This document shows, piece by piece, positions 1 to 15,043 of a DNA stretch of 56,110 nt. The stretch is from Clostridia bacterium. GTDB lineage: Bacteria; Bacillota; Sulfobacillia; JAJZYS01; JAJYTV01. The stretch covers positions 1-56,110 of the forward strand of contig DAIBJA010000002.1 in NCBI GenBank assembly GCA_027420455.1. Direction: 5' to 3'. The position numbers and the translations under genes are program-made. How positions within the stretch are numbered: position 1 is the first letter of the stretch; every line of letters begins with the position of its first letter. The notes under the pieces were generated by a model, which had not been told where the DNA came from, searched no databases, and saw nothing but the letters and a program-made list of their open reading frames with translations.

Positions 1-305
1 ACCTCCACGGTGAAGTCCACGTGTCCGGGCGTATCGATAATGTTGATGCGAACGTCGCGCCAGAAGCATGTGGTAGCAGCGGAGGTAATGGTGATCCCCC
101 GCTCCTGCTCCTGCACCATCCAGTCCATGGTCGCCGCGCCCTCGTGTACCTCGCCCATGCGATGCACACGTCCCGTGTAGAACAGGATGCGCTCGGTCGT
201 CGTCGTCTTCCCGGCATCGATGTGCGCCATGATGCCGATATTTCTAACCCGCTCGAGCGGGTACGTCCGGGGCACGGCGGTCTGCTTGCCCCCGGCGGAA
301 GCCAT
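1..305 (-). CDS. fusA: Elongation factor G, N-terminal part (partial)
   Basis: Translocation GTPase of the ribosome. Only the first 101 codons are present; the gene runs off the left edge. The visible part holds the G1 loop (AHIDAGKTT, near residue 25), the switch I region ([12 protein letters not shown]) and the G3 motif (DTPGHVDF), all typical of EF-G rather than EF-Tu. The ATG at 305 is preceded by GAGGTGA at a suitable distance. It follows rpsG by 47 bases in the same direction, the classic str-operon order, and probably shares the transcript that starts before rpoB. Whether a second tuf gene follows fusA, as in many bacteria, lies outside the window. Confidence 0.97.
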   Translation of the reverse strand, partial: MASAGGKQTAVPRTYPLERVRNIGIMAHIDAGKTTTTERILFYTGRVHRMGEVHEGAATMDWMVQEQERGITITSAATTCFWRDVRINIIDTPGHVDFTVE

Positions 306-352
306 CCTGCTCACCTCGCTTGCCTTGGTCTCGGTTCCAGTATGCCCGCAGC

Positions 353-823
353 CTACCAGCGGTAGTGCGCGAACGGACGGTTGGCCTCCGCCATGCGGTG
401 AACCTCTTCCTTGCGCTTGACGGCGCCGCCGGCACCCTGGCTCGCCTCGACGAGCTCGCGGGCGAGGCGCTCGACCTGCGAGCGCTCGGAACGGGCGCGA
501 GAGTAGTTGACGATCCAGCGCAGTGCGAGCGAGGTCCGGCGCTCCGGACGCACCTCGACAGGCACCTGGTAGGTTGAGCCGCCGACCCGGCGCGGCTTGA
601 CCTCCACCGCCGGCATCGCGTTCTTGATCGCCGCCTCGAAAATCTCGAGGGCGGGCTTCTCGGTCATCTCCTCGGCGCGCTTGAGCGCTGCGTAGAGGAT
701 GCTCTGGGCCTTGGCCTTCTTGCCGTCGTACATCAGCTTGTTGGTCAGACGAGTGACCATCTCGCTCTGGTAGACGGGATCCGGCAGCACAGAACGCTGC
801 GGAACACTGCCCTTGCGCGGCAC
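353..823 (-). CDS. rpsG: 30S ribosomal protein S7
   Basis: Primary 16S rRNA-binding protein that organises the head of the small subunit. The 156-residue length matches the family. Recognisable blocks are the MPRKG start, a [12 protein letters not shown]-like segment and the C-terminal [14 protein letters not shown]. It lies 14 bases after rpsL and 47 bases before fusA, in the normal str-operon order. In other bacteria S7 represses its own operon by binding the rpsL-rpsG spacer. Here that spacer is very short, and I cannot see a clear structured target. Confidence 0.98.
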   Translation of the reverse strand: MPRKGSVPQRSVLPDPVYQSEMVTRLTNKLMYDGKKAKAQSILYAALKRAEEMTEKPALEIFEAAIKNAMPAVEVKPRRVGGSTYQVPVEVRPERRTSLALRWIVNYSRARSERSQVERLARELVEASQGAGGAVKRKEEVHRMAEANRPFAHYRW

Positions 824-837
824 GCGGTCTGCCTCCC

Positions 838-1215
838 TTACTTCTTGCCCGGTCGCTTGGCGCCGTACTTGCTGCGGCCCTGGGCCCGCTTCTGCACGCC
901 GGCGGCATCGAGCGCACCACGCACGATGTGGTAGCGGACACCTGGCAGGTCCTTGACACGGCCGCCGCGCACGAGCACGACCGAGTGCTCCTGCAGGTTG
1001 TGGCCGATGCCCGGGATGTAGGCCGTAACCTCCTCACCGTTGGTGAGGCGTACACGCGCAATCTTCCGCAGGGCCGAGTTCGGCTTCTTCGGCGTCGTCG
1101 TGCGCACCTGGGTGCACACGCCGCGCCGCTGCGGGGACCCCTGCAGGGCAGGCGCCTTGGACTTGTGCTGCACAGCCTTGCGGCCGTGGCGGACGAGCTG
1201 GCTAATGGTCGGCAC
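838..1215 (-). CDS. rpsL: 30S ribosomal protein S12
   Basis: Decoding-centre protein of the small subunit. The open frame extends to a TTG at 1233, but S12 proteins begin PTI(N/S)QLVR. The GTG at 1215 gives exactly that start and has GGAGGAGGGG six bases upstream, so I place the start there (125 residues). The conserved [12 protein letters not shown] block and the [11 protein letters not shown] loop are present. The lysines where streptomycin-resistance changes usually occur (in TPKKPNS and near [12 protein letters not shown]) are unaltered. Its start overlaps the end of the upstream L7Ae-like gene by 14 bases, suggesting translational coupling. Confidence 0.97.
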   Translation of the reverse strand: MPTISQLVRHGRKAVQHKSKAPALQGSPQRRGVCTQVRTTTPKKPNSALRKIARVRLTNGEEVTAYIPGIGHNLQEHSVVLVRGGRVKDLPGVRYHIVRGALDAAGVQKRAQGRSKYGAKRPGKK

Positions 1216-1468
1216 CGGATTCCCCTCCTCCAATCAGCGCGGCGGCCGCGGCACCGACGTCGATGCCGCAGGCGCGCCCCAAGATCTGCATGCTCTCCAC
1301 CTCAACCACCTCGACACCGGCGTCCATGGCCTGTTGGCGCACGGGGCCCGTCACGTGGTCATCGGCGTCCCGAGCGATGTACACGCGCTGCGCGTCACCC
1401 TGGGACAGGTGCTTGAGCGTCTCCCTGGCGCCCACCGCGCGGCGGCGGGCCTGCCTGAGGTCCTCCAA
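1202..1468 (-). CDS. rplGB: L7Ae/L30e-like K-turn RNA-binding protein (YbxF type)
   Basis: Small K-turn RNA-binding protein of the L7Ae/L30e/Gadd45 fold. In Bacillota such proteins sit between rpoC and rpsL, as here. The 88-residue protein has the family pattern: an [15 protein letters not shown] helix, the VYIARDAD strand and an [14 protein letters not shown] segment. The start is a TTG at 1468 without a strong ribosome binding site, so the N-terminus is uncertain by a few residues. It overlaps rpsL by 14 bases and lies 60 bases after rpoC. Its position is one of the better taxonomic hints in the window. Confidence 0.88.
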   Translation of the reverse strand: MEDLRQARRRAVGARETLKHLSQGDAQRVYIARDADDHVTGPVRQQAMDAGVEVVEVESMQILGRACGIDVGAAAAALIGGGESGADH

Positions 1469-1528
1469 AGGTCGCTCTCACTCCTGAAGACAGACACTCG
1501 TATAGTGTACTGTCGTGTGAAAATGCTG

Positions 1529-8586
<7,058 letters not shown>

Positions 8587-8652
8587 TCCGCGGTCCCCCC
8601 TCGTACAGTCGCCTGACAGCGCCTGCGCACTGACAGACTGTGACAAGTGTAC

Positions 8653-8681
8653 ACAATAGCAGAACGCGGCCTTGCGGTCAA
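8653..8681 (-). promoter_or_regulatory. Sigma-A type promoter of rpoBC
   Basis: On the minus strand TTGACC and TATTGT are separated by exactly 17 bases, close to the vegetative consensus. It lies 67 bases upstream of the rpoB start. It explains how rpoBC and the str genes can be expressed although separated from rplJL. Confidence 0.75.
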
Positions 8682-8747
8682 GGATAGTCATCCTTACCGC
8701 TGGCCGCTTCACATGGGCCCAAGCTTCAGGGCCCTCTTCGGTTGAGC

Positions 8748-9317
8748 CTAGGCTTCGCCGCCGCCCTCGAACTCTCCTGCCGCGATGCGGGCAACTGTCG
8801 CTGTCAGCATCTGCCGCCACACGTCCAGGGGGCGGTCGAGCGGATAGGCCCCCGCCCTGATATCGCCCAGCAGGCGCTCGAGCGCACCCTCCGCGAAGGC
8901 GGCAAGCGACGCCGGGTAGCCCTGCCTGCGCTCCTCGAACTCGTCTCGGTCCACCACCTCCGGCGAACCGCCGTCCCCCCGCACGACCACATCCAGGTCG
9001 AGGTCGAGGAAGTCCACGCGTCGCGTGAGGCGGTTCACCTTGGGCGCCATGCAGATGTCGCCGTAGAGACCGCCGAAGGAACCGTCGGCCTCGAACCAGA
9101 GCGCGAGCTTGTAGCCGCGCGCCGGCCAGACGAAATCCCACGAGGGCTCCGCGAAGAAGATCCCCTTTTCCTGCCCGACGTACTCCATCCATACGTCGCG
9201 TGGCCGCGCGAAGAGAAGGCATTCCTCCTCGCCCTGTACCGGGCCATAGGCGGGCCAGCGGCGGTGTGGAGTCCAGGGGTACTTGTAGCTCGTCAAGGTG
9301 TACCGCTCGATCGCCAT
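8748..9317 (-). CDS. DUF402 family protein
   Basis: 189-residue protein of the DUF402 family, which includes nucleoside tri-/diphosphatases of Gram-positive bacteria. Typical features are the aromatic N-terminal block ([11 protein letters not shown]), a [12 protein letters not shown] strand and the acidic LDLDLDVVV segment followed by DRDEFEER, which supplies metal-binding carboxylates in characterised members. I start at the ATG at 9317 because it lies one base after the csaA stop and the longer frame adds low-complexity sequence. The enzymatic role is inferred from the family. It is the last gene before the rpoB promoter. Confidence 0.8.
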   Translation of the reverse strand: MAIERYTLTSYKYPWTPHRRWPAYGPVQGEEECLLFARPRDVWMEYVGQEKGIFFAEPSWDFVWPARGYKLALWFEADGSFGGLYGDICMAPKVNRLTRRVDFLDLDLDVVVRGDGGSPEVVDRDEFEERRQGYPASLAAFAEGALERLLGDIRAGAYPLDRPLDVWRQMLTATVARIAAGEFEGGGEA

Positions 9318-9318
9318 G

Positions 9319-9648
9319 TCAGGCGATCGGGGTGCCGGGGGCGACGTCGGCGTCGAGAGCGAGCAGGATGACGTCCGTCTCGTCGGGCACCGCTCCGAGG
9401 ACAAGCACTTCGGATCGCACCGGGCCGACCTGGCGCGGCGGGAAGTTCACGACGGCCACGCAGAGCCGGCCAACGAGTTGCTCGGGTTCGTACCTTCGCG
9501 TGATCTGGGCGCTCGACGTCCGCTCTCCGAGCGGTCCGAAGTCGATGCGCAGCTTGTAGGCAGGCTTTCTCGCCTCGGGGAACGGGTCCGCCGCCACGAT
9601 GCGGCCGACGCGCATGTCGATCTTCTGGAAGTCCTCAATCGACGCCAA
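9319..9648 (-). CDS. csaA: CsaA-like tRNA-binding (EMAP/OB-fold) protein
   Basis: 109-residue single-domain OB-fold protein of the CsaA family, related to the tRNA-binding domain of methionyl- and phenylalanyl-tRNA synthetases and described as a chaperone-like protein in Bacillus. The DFQKIDMRVGRIV start, KLRIDFGPLGERTSSAQ and a VAVVNFPPRQVG loop match the family across its full length. It overlaps the upstream alkyltransferase by 14 bases and is followed one base later by the DUF402 gene, so the three probably form an operon. Confidence 0.9.
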   Translation of the reverse strand: MASIEDFQKIDMRVGRIVAADPFPEARKPAYKLRIDFGPLGERTSSAQITRRYEPEQLVGRLCVAVVNFPPRQVGPVRSEVLVLGAVPDETDVILLALDADVAPGTPIA

Positions 9649-10102
9649 GGGTGACCTCCTTCTCCCAAGCGAGCAGCCGCGCCTTCATCCGGCTGCCCTC
9701 ACCGGCGCCGTAGTTGCCGATGCCGCCGGAGGCGGGCACGACGCGATGGCAGGGCACGAGCAGCACGAAGGGATTGCGCGCCATGGCGGAGCCTGCCGCC
9801 CGGGCGGCGCCGGGCCGGCCGGCCCGAGCGGCCAGCTGGCCGTAGGTCCTGGTCTCGCCGCAGGGGATTTCCATCGCGGCCTGCATCACCGCACGGTGGA
9901 AGGGCGGCACCGCAGAGAGGTCCATCTCGAGCGGGAACGGCCGGACGCCTTGCAGGTGGTCCCGCAGGGCTTGGTGCCAGGCGGCCGGCGCAGGCTCCGC
10001 CTCCGCGACCTCGGCGGTCGTCGCCTCGACGAGCTTGCCGTCCTCGACGCAGAAACTGATATCCCCGAAGGGCTCACCGGCGGCGAGCCTGTACCACGCC
10101 AC
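9635..10102 (-). CDS. Methylated-DNA--protein-cysteine S-methyltransferase
   Basis: Suicide DNA-repair protein that removes alkyl groups from O6 of guanine. The active-site PCHRVVPASG motif (acceptor Cys near residue 117) and the helix-turn-helix with its TYGQLAARAG segment are clear. I choose the GTG at 10102 because it is preceded by GGGAGG; an in-frame TTG at 10138 would add 12 residues and lacks a good ribosome binding site. The Ada-like N-terminal domain is short, as in stand-alone Ogt-type enzymes. It is the first gene of a small operon with csaA and the DUF402 gene. Confidence 0.93.
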   Translation of the reverse strand: MAWYRLAAGEPFGDISFCVEDGKLVEATTAEVAEAEPAPAAWHQALRDHLQGVRPFPLEMDLSAVPPFHRAVMQAAMEIPCGETRTYGQLAARAGRPGAARAAGSAMARNPFVLLVPCHRVVPASGGIGNYGAGEGSRMKARLLAWEKEVTLGVD

Positions 10103-10206
10103 CCAAGACCGCCTCCCATCCGGCGATCGAATCCGCAAAGCGGCAATCTCTCACGTACCGCGGATTCTACCAGAAGCGGCCCACGGATCAAGTCCCACCT
10201 CGGGGA

Positions 10207-10224
10207 GCGCGCCGGTCGGCGCGC
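10207..10224 (-). terminator. GC hairpin after anti-sigma gene 1
   Basis: Perfect inverted repeat GCGCGCCG / CGGCGCGC around a two-base centre, 23 bases after the stop of the gene at 10247. No T-run follows, so function as a terminator is inferred from position. Confidence 0.45.
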
Positions 10225-10246
10225 CTCGCTGACAGCCGGATGCAGC

Positions 10247-11197
10247 TCACCAGACTCGCCGCCACGTTATTTGGAACACCTGATGGTCCGGCTCGGTCAC
10301 CGGCGGCTGGGCCCCGCTGTCTGGAAGCGGCTTCCGGCCCACGAACACACTGCGCGAGGTCATGCGGTCGAGGATGTGCGTCGTCGGATCCAGGTAGTCG
10401 TTCGCGACCACGGTTTCTGTGCCGATCTCTCCCGAGGACGAGTCTGCCACCTTCAGTACCCCGGAAGCGTGCACCTTGAGCAGCCCACCCGCGACTCCCT
10501 CGTAGGTGTAGGTGGCCTTGCCGCCGGCAAGGGCGGCGGTCCAGGTGTCGCCCGCCTTGAGAGCGCGGGCGGGAACCGTCACAGCTGGCATCAAGGCGTC
10601 CCCTGCATCCTTGCCCTTGTAGAGCATCGCCCGGGCCGAGGCGGGCGTCGCGGACGCCGACAGCACCCGACCCGACGGGCCGACGACGTAGGTAAGAACC
10701 GGCGTGGGGGTCCCAGGCGGGTATTCCGTACCGAACGGGCCACCGCCGCTCGACGTCTTGGCGCTGTCGATGCGGACGGTAAGCACGTAGCCGCCTTTGG
10801 GGTTCGGCGTGAAGGCTTCCGTAATCTTCTCTTCGGACCTTATGGTGGTGACCGTCGTTTGTGCGCCTCCACGGCTGGCTCCGGCGACCTCCTGATAGCT
10901 CGAGAGCATCCGGTACGTTACACGCAGCGGCGCCCGTGGCGGCACGAAAGTGAGGTCCACGCTCAGAGCCGGTTCCTGGTGCGCAACCAGGAGCCGCTCC
11001 GCGGCACCGGCAAAGACCAGAATAGCGACGAGTGCCGCCGCCGCCACCCGCCACCGCTTTGTACGGCGTCCGCCGTGCCTCTCTAGCGCGCCGTCCCTCA
11101 GCGTCTGCCATAGCCGATCGGGATCTTGCGTGCACTGCCTGTCGTATTCGGCTCCGAGTCCCCTCAGCGCCAGTTCCAACCGGTCATCCTCACCCAC
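10247..11197 (-). CDS. Membrane-anchored putative anti-sigma partner, module 1
   Basis: 316-residue protein I do not recognise by name. An N-terminal cytosolic stretch of about 47 residues (LGAEYDRQCTQDPDRLW) is followed by one transmembrane helix (AAAALVAILVFAGAA) and a large predicted extracytoplasmic domain rich in beta-strand patterns. It overlaps the upstream ECF sigma gene by eight bases, the arrangement of sigma/anti-sigma pairs. No classical zinc anti-sigma HxxxCxxC motif is visible. It is clearly paralogous to the protein at 12217-13197: both share PASA(R/H)xxLY, YTYEGV(A/V)GGxLKVH and a terminal FQxTW(R/Q)R. The anti-sigma role is inferred from topology and overlap. Confidence 0.72.
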   Translation of the reverse strand: MGEDDRLELALRGLGAEYDRQCTQDPDRLWQTLRDGALERHGGRRTKRWRVAAAALVAILVFAGAAERLLVAHQEPALSVDLTFVPPRAPLRVTYRMLSSYQEVAGASRGGAQTTVTTIRSEEKITEAFTPNPKGGYVLTVRIDSAKTSSGGGPFGTEYPPGTPTPVLTYVVGPSGRVLSASATPASARAMLYKGKDAGDALMPAVTVPARALKAGDTWTAALAGGKATYTYEGVAGGLLKVHASGVLKVADSSSGEIGTETVVANDYLDPTTHILDRMTSRSVFVGRKPLPDSGAQPPVTEPDHQVFQITWRRVW

Positions 11198-11690
11198 CCA
11201 AGCGCGCCCCCTCTCCCGCCAGGTAGGCCTCGCGCAGCCGCAGGCGCGCGCGATGGAGGCGGCTCTTCACGGTGCCACTCGGCGCGTGCACCTGCCGGCA
11301 GACGTCCTCGAGCGGCAGGTCGAGGGCGTAGTGCAGCACGATGACCTCGCGCTCGGCGTAAGGCAGCCGTCGCACGAGGTCCGAGATCATCAAGGTGGTT
11401 TCGAACGAATAGGGGTCGGCCTGAAGGCCAGGGTCGGAGGCCGTCTCCGGGGGACGGCGCCGCCAGACCGTCCGCGCGACGTTGCGCGCCACCGCCAGGA
11501 GCAGAGCACCGTCGAAGTGCGGCTCCGGCCGATCGACATAGTGAAGGTACCTAAGCCAAGTCTCCTGCGATGCGTCGGCCGCCAAGGCCGGATCGACAAG
11601 CATGCCGAGGAGATAGCGGCTCACCTGCCGCTGGTAGCGCCGATAGAACTGCTCGAACGCTTCCTCCGTACCGGGCTTCGTCGCCCCCAC
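11190..11690 (-). CDS. ECF-type sigma-70 factor, module 1
   Basis: Extracytoplasmic-function sigma factor. Region 2 (YLLGMLVDPALAADASQETWLRYL) and region 4 (LPYAEREVIVLHYALDL, then a GTVKSRLHRAR helix-turn-helix) are well conserved, separated by a short linker. A longer frame reaches a GTG at 11723. I prefer the GTG at 11690: it gives 166 residues, identical in length to the paralogue at 13178, and the longer start would lie inside a promoter-like block conserved between the two modules (11716-11744). It overlaps the membrane partner downstream by eight bases. Confidence 0.88.
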   Translation of the reverse strand: MGATKPGTEEAFEQFYRRYQRQVSRYLLGMLVDPALAADASQETWLRYLHYVDRPEPHFDGALLLAVARNVARTVWRRRPPETASDPGLQADPYSFETTLMISDLVRRLPYAEREVIVLHYALDLPLEDVCRQVHAPSGTVKSRLHRARLRLREAYLAGEGARLGG

Positions 11691-11715
11691 CTCCGGCCTC
11701 GCACCGTTCACCCCA

Positions 11716-11744
11716 TAACACACTCCGGTATGGCGATCGGTTGC
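11716..11744 (-). promoter_or_regulatory. Putative ECF autoregulatory promoter, module 1
   Basis: On the minus strand GCAAC and GTGTTA are separated by 18 bases and followed by TGGGGTGAACG. The same elements with the same 18-base spacing occur upstream of the paralogous sigma gene (13715-13743). The AAC core of the upstream element resembles ECF -35 elements. Shared spacing in two diverged modules suggests recognition by the encoded sigma factors. Confidence 0.5.
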
Positions 11745-12170
11745 AAGGTATTTCTAGAGATGTCGGGGCCCGCCTGTGTTGGTGTGCGTCGAAGGAGCGC
11801 TCCACGCTATAGCCGCGCGACCAATCCTGGGCAGGTGCGCCAAAGCCCTCGCAGCGCATCGGCTCGTCCGTCTCCGGGAAGGGATCGACGCGACTCCCGC
11901 CGATCGGACGCCACTTGCGGCTCTACACGCGCGACCCGAACCGGCGCCCGCATGGTACCTGGAAACTGCAGTGCGGCTGTGCCCAAGTCGCTCCGCGTCA
12001 CTCTCTGCATCTTGATCAACCCCTCGGCCTCAGTCTGCCAGCATCGCACGGGCAGGCCATCGTTCCCAGGGCCGGTGGCGCCCTGTACCGGCGGCCAATC
12101 ATGGGTCCGTGCCCCGCAGCGATGACATCCAAGGCGACGGACCGCATGTCCTGCTCTGGCGCAGACATGG
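11745..12170. other. Non-coding spacer between the two ECF modules
   Basis: About 430 bases with no reading frame that looks like protein in any frame. Several frames are open, but their translations have the arginine- and proline-rich composition of GC-rich shadow frames. No tRNA or riboswitch is recognised. The spacer ends at the terminator of module 2 and begins at the promoter of module 1. Confidence 0.5.
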
Positions 12171-12205
12171 GAAGCGGGCGGCGGGTCCACCCCGCCGCCC
12201 GCTTC
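12171..12205 (-). terminator. 15-bp stem hairpin after module 2
   Basis: Perfect 15-base inverted repeat starting GAAGCGGGCGGCGGG with a five-base loop (TCCAC), 11 bases after the stop at 12217. There is no U-tract. It closely resembles the hairpin after rplL in stem sequence style. Confidence 0.65.
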
Positions 12206-12216
12206 GACTCTGCCAG

Positions 12217-13197
12217 CTATCGCGTGCGCTGCCACGTCCACTGGAACTCCGAGTGATCCGGTGCGCTCGACGGCGCCATCGTCCCGTTGTCGGTCACCGT
12301 CTTCGTCCCGGTTCCCGTCGTGCGTTCCGTGAAGCGCTCGGGAAGATGCGTCCCTGGAGCGAGGTAGATGTCGCCGATAGAGACGTACCTGCTCGGCTGG
12401 CCAACAAACTCGCCCCACGGAGTGGTCGTATCCGTCCACGTGGCGGAGAAGTGAACCTTGAGGTAGCCACCGACGACGCCTTCATAGGTGTACCTGCCGG
12501 GCAGTCCAGGCAAGGTCCCCGCTGCTGCCGCAGCATCGACCAGCCATGTGGCACCCGGCGTGACAACCTTGTCGGGCGCCGGTGGCAGGAGCGGGTCGCG
12601 CATCGTGTCGCCCGCGTACAGGCTTCCATGCGCCGACGCGGGGGTCACGCGTACGCTGAGCAGTTTCCCGGTTGCCCCGACCAGCCATGTCATTGTCGTG
12701 GGCTGGTAGAACGACCTGCCAGGCGGGTAACCGCTCGCCAGTGATTTGCCGTCCACGATCGCCAAGACTGGTTCGTCCCGCATGGTGAGCTTGTAACCGC
12801 CACCCGCGGTTGGGACGATCACGACTTGCATCTGCTGCTGTGAGCTACCGGTCTCCGTCTTCCCCGGGATGCCCGACTTGCTCCGGCCGATCACGTCCCG
12901 ATACTGCGAGGTGACCTTGTACACGACCGCTGTTCTCGCCTTCGGCGGGATGAATGTCAGCTTGACCCCGGCAGGTATCCGCGCCGACCAGTGCAGGACG
13001 CCACCTCCGCAGGCGAGCAGGAGGACGAGCGCCGACGCGGCGACCCACCATCCGCCCTGCGGGGCTTCGCGGCGGGACCGCCGACGCGAAGCGTTGATCT
13101 GCCGCCAGATCGCGTCCGGATCGCGTCGCCACATGCGGTCGTACGTCTGCCCGATGCGTTCCAGTTCCCGTTCGAAGCTATCCTCGCTGCGCTTCAT
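12217..13197 (-). CDS. Membrane-anchored putative anti-sigma partner, module 2
   Basis: 326-residue paralogue of the protein at 10247-11197 with the same layout. A short cytosolic N-terminus (IGQTYDRMWRRDPDAIW) precedes one transmembrane helix (WWVAASALVLLLACGGGVL) and a beta-rich extracytoplasmic domain with PASAHGSLYAGD, YTYEGVVGGYLKVH and FQWTWQR. The start ATG at 13197 lies inside the end of the sigma gene (20-base overlap). No known sensor domain is recognised. I infer that it inhibits the cognate sigma factor and senses an envelope signal, but sequence alone does not show this. Confidence 0.72.
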   Translation of the reverse strand: MKRSEDSFERELERIGQTYDRMWRRDPDAIWRQINASRRRSRREAPQGGWWVAASALVLLLACGGGVLHWSARIPAGVKLTFIPPKARTAVVYKVTSQYRDVIGRSKSGIPGKTETGSSQQQMQVVIVPTAGGGYKLTMRDEPVLAIVDGKSLASGYPPGRSFYQPTTMTWLVGATGKLLSVRVTPASAHGSLYAGDTMRDPLLPPAPDKVVTPGATWLVDAAAAAGTLPGLPGRYTYEGVVGGYLKVHFSATWTDTTTPWGEFVGQPSRYVSIGDIYLAPGTHLPERFTERTTGTGTKTVTDNGTMAPSSAPDHSEFQWTWQRTR

Positions 13198-13678
13198 GCC
13201 GCTTCTCCTCTCCCGAAAGGTACGCTGCGCGGAGTCGGCGCCGCGCGCGGTGCAGCCGGCTCTTCACGGCGGAGCAATGCTCATTGATCTGACGGCCGAT
13301 CTCCTCGAGCGAAAGGTCCAGGGCGTAATGCAGGACGATCACCTCGCGCTCGCGGTACGGCAGGCGGGCGATGAGGTCCGTCATCAGCACGGACTCCTCG
13401 AAGGACGCGACGCCAGCTTGACGCGCGAGGTCCGCGGCAAACTCCGGCCGCCTGCGCCGCCACATCGTCCGCACCACGTTGCGCGCCACGGCGATCAGCA
13501 GCGCGGCATCGAAGCGCGGCTCCGCGCGATCGACGTAGCGCAGGTAACGAAGCCAGGTCTCTTGCGCGGCATCGGCTGCGAGACCCGTGTCGCCGAGCAT
13601 GGCCAGGACGAAGCGGGCGACCCTGCCTTCGTTGTGCAGGTAGAACTTTTCGAACTCGTCTGAAACCGCTGGCTCCAT
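13178..13678 (-). CDS. ECF-type sigma-70 factor, module 2
   Basis: 166-residue ECF sigma factor, paralogous along its full length to the one at 11190. It has region 2 (FVLAMLGDTGLAADAAQETW, then LRYLRYVDRAEP) and region 4 (LPYREREVIVLHYALDLSL, with the helix-turn-helix ending SAVKSRLHRARRRL). The frame is open far upstream, but the ATG at 13678 has GGGGTGAG before it and gives the normal length for a minimal two-domain ECF factor. It overlaps its membrane partner by 20 bases. The divergently transcribed phosphotransferase gene starts 135 bases away. Confidence 0.9.
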   Translation of the reverse strand: MEPAVSDEFEKFYLHNEGRVARFVLAMLGDTGLAADAAQETWLRYLRYVDRAEPRFDAALLIAVARNVVRTMWRRRRPEFAADLARQAGVASFEESVLMTDLIARLPYREREVIVLHYALDLSLEEIGRQINEHCSAVKSRLHRARRRLRAAYLSGEEKRHEAQRG

Positions 13679-13714
13679 GCACTCACCCCCCACCCTTGCG
13701 AGCGGTTCGCCCCC

Positions 13715-13743
13715 TAACACGCATGAACGGTGCGTTGCGTTGC
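13715..13743 (-). promoter_or_regulatory. Putative ECF autoregulatory promoter, module 2
   Basis: GCAAC, 18 bases, GTGTTA, then GGGGGCGAACC on the minus strand, matching the element before module 1. The GCAAC is tandemly repeated here (second copy at 13734-13738). The sigma start codon lies about 37 bases downstream. Confidence 0.5.
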
Positions 13744-13813
13744 GCCCCTGTGCAAAAGTTCCTCGCCCAGGCGGTATGCTCGGGGCAGAGCAATCTGCCC
13801 GCGGAGGTGGGAC

Positions 13814-14590
13814 GTGAGCGAAGCCGAGGAATTGGCGGCACGCCTCAAGCCTTGGAACAGCGGGGCCATCGTGGAGCGACGGCTTCCCGGCGGCACCCGC
13901 AGCGCCGTCTGGGCAGTAAGCATCTGCGGCCGTCGCTACGTGGCACGCCAGACGCGCCGCAGTGAGGAGGATCTTGTCTGGGAGCTCGATCTCCTCAGGC
14001 ATCTCAAGGCTTGCGGTCTCCGGGTGCCGCGTCCTTTGGCGGCCGGAGACGGCCGCGACTCGGTGGACGGCCTCTTCGTGCTTGAGTGGCTGGACGGAGT
14101 AGCGCCCAAAACACCGACGGAGTGGCGGCAGACCGCCGCCGCCCTCGCCGATCTGCACGCGGCGACCCGGGGCTGGCCGCAGCGCCCAGGCTTCGTTTCA
14201 AGCATCGACCTGCTGGATCGCACCTGTGGCGGTGACGTCGACCTTGCCGCCGTGCCCGGGGAGGTGGTACGCCTGCTGCGGTCGGCCTGGGCGCCCCTCG
14301 TGGGCCTGCCGATGTCGGTCGTGCACGGGGATCCTCACGCGGGCAACCTGCGCGTGGCCGAGGAAGGGGTCGGCCTCCTCGACTGGGACGAGGCGAGGGT
14401 CGACGTCTCGCTCCTGGACTTCTCGGACCTGCCGCCCCATGCAGTCCCGCACCTCCCGGGTCTCCCGCCGGACCGCCTGCGCGCGGCGGGCGACGCCTGG
14501 GAGGTGGCAGCCAGTTGGACTCTCGAACCCGAGTATGCGAGGCGCCGTCTCGCTACGTTGACGGAGCGTCTTGGGCGCCTCGCAACCTGA
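13814..14590 (+). CDS. Aminoglycoside phosphotransferase (APH)-family kinase
   Basis: 258-residue protein of the APH/choline kinase fold. The Brenner-type catalytic loop VVHGDPHAGNLRV (catalytic Asp near residue 173) and the metal-binding LLDWDEARVD motif follow an N-lobe with a likely ATP-binding lysine region. The true small-molecule substrate cannot be told: family members phosphorylate aminoglycosides, choline, homoserine and others. Start GTG at 13814 is chosen because GGAGGTGG lies directly upstream; a longer frame begins at 13730. A small hairpin (13783-13800) precedes the ribosome binding site. RidA follows 39 bases later on the same strand. Confidence 0.85.
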   Translation: MSEAEELAARLKPWNSGAIVERRLPGGTRSAVWAVSICGRRYVARQTRRSEEDLVWELDLLRHLKACGLRVPRPLAAGDGRDSVDGLFVLEWLDGVAPKTPTEWRQTAAALADLHAATRGWPQRPGFVSSIDLLDRTCGGDVDLAAVPGEVVRLLRSAWAPLVGLPMSVVHGDPHAGNLRVAEEGVGLLDWDEARVDVSLLDFSDLPPHAVPHLPGLPPDRLRAAGDAWEVAASWTLEPEYARRRLATLTERLGRLAT

Positions 14591-14629
14591 CGACGGAGCG
14601 TCTTGCGGGCCAAAACATCGTGGAGGTGC

Positions 14630-15025
14630 ATGGACGTGGCGACAGAGCGCTTGCGCATCGGCAGCGGCGCACCCTGGGAGCACGAGGTCGGCTACAGCCG
14701 CGCGGTCCGCGTCGGCGAGCGCGTGCTCGTGGCGGGCACGACAGCGGTCGTGGATGGCGAACCCGCCTACCCAGGGGACGCCTATGGCCAGACCCGGCTC
14801 ATCCTCGAGATCATCGAACGGGCGCTCGGAGAGGCGGGCGCGCAGATGCGCGACGTGGTGCGCACCCGCATCTTCACAACCGACATCGCGCGCTGGCGGG
14901 AGATTGGCCGGGCGCACGGCGAGGTCTTCAGCGGCGTGATGCCCGCGGTCACGATGGTGCAGGTGGCGGCTCTCATCGACCCGCGCCTCCTGGTCGAGAT
15001 CGAGGCGGAGGCCATCCTGGACTGA
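14630..15025 (+). CDS. RidA/YjgF-family protein
   Basis: 131-residue member of the RidA/YER057c/UK114 superfamily; the best-known members hydrolyse reactive enamine/imine intermediates released by PLP enzymes. The family arginine and adjacent segment (DVVRTRIFTTDIARW) and the C-terminal LLVEIEAEAIL are present. Subfamily, and therefore activity, is uncertain. Start ATG at 14630 has GGAGGTGC directly upstream. The 14-base sequence GACGGAGCGTCTTG occurs both at the end of the preceding gene (14560) and just before this one (14592), a short direct repeat. Confidence 0.88.
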   Translation: MDVATERLRIGSGAPWEHEVGYSRAVRVGERVLVAGTTAVVDGEPAYPGDAYGQTRLILEIIERALGEAGAQMRDVVRTRIFTTDIARWREIGRAHGEVFSGVMPAVTMVQVAALIDPRLLVEIEAEAILD

Positions 15026-15043
15026 GAGCGGCCCGGGCCGTCG

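Noticed and set aside
11807-12439. 210-codon minus-strand open frame between the ECF modules
   Set aside because: It overlaps the membrane-protein gene in another frame, has no ribosome binding site and no protein-like composition.
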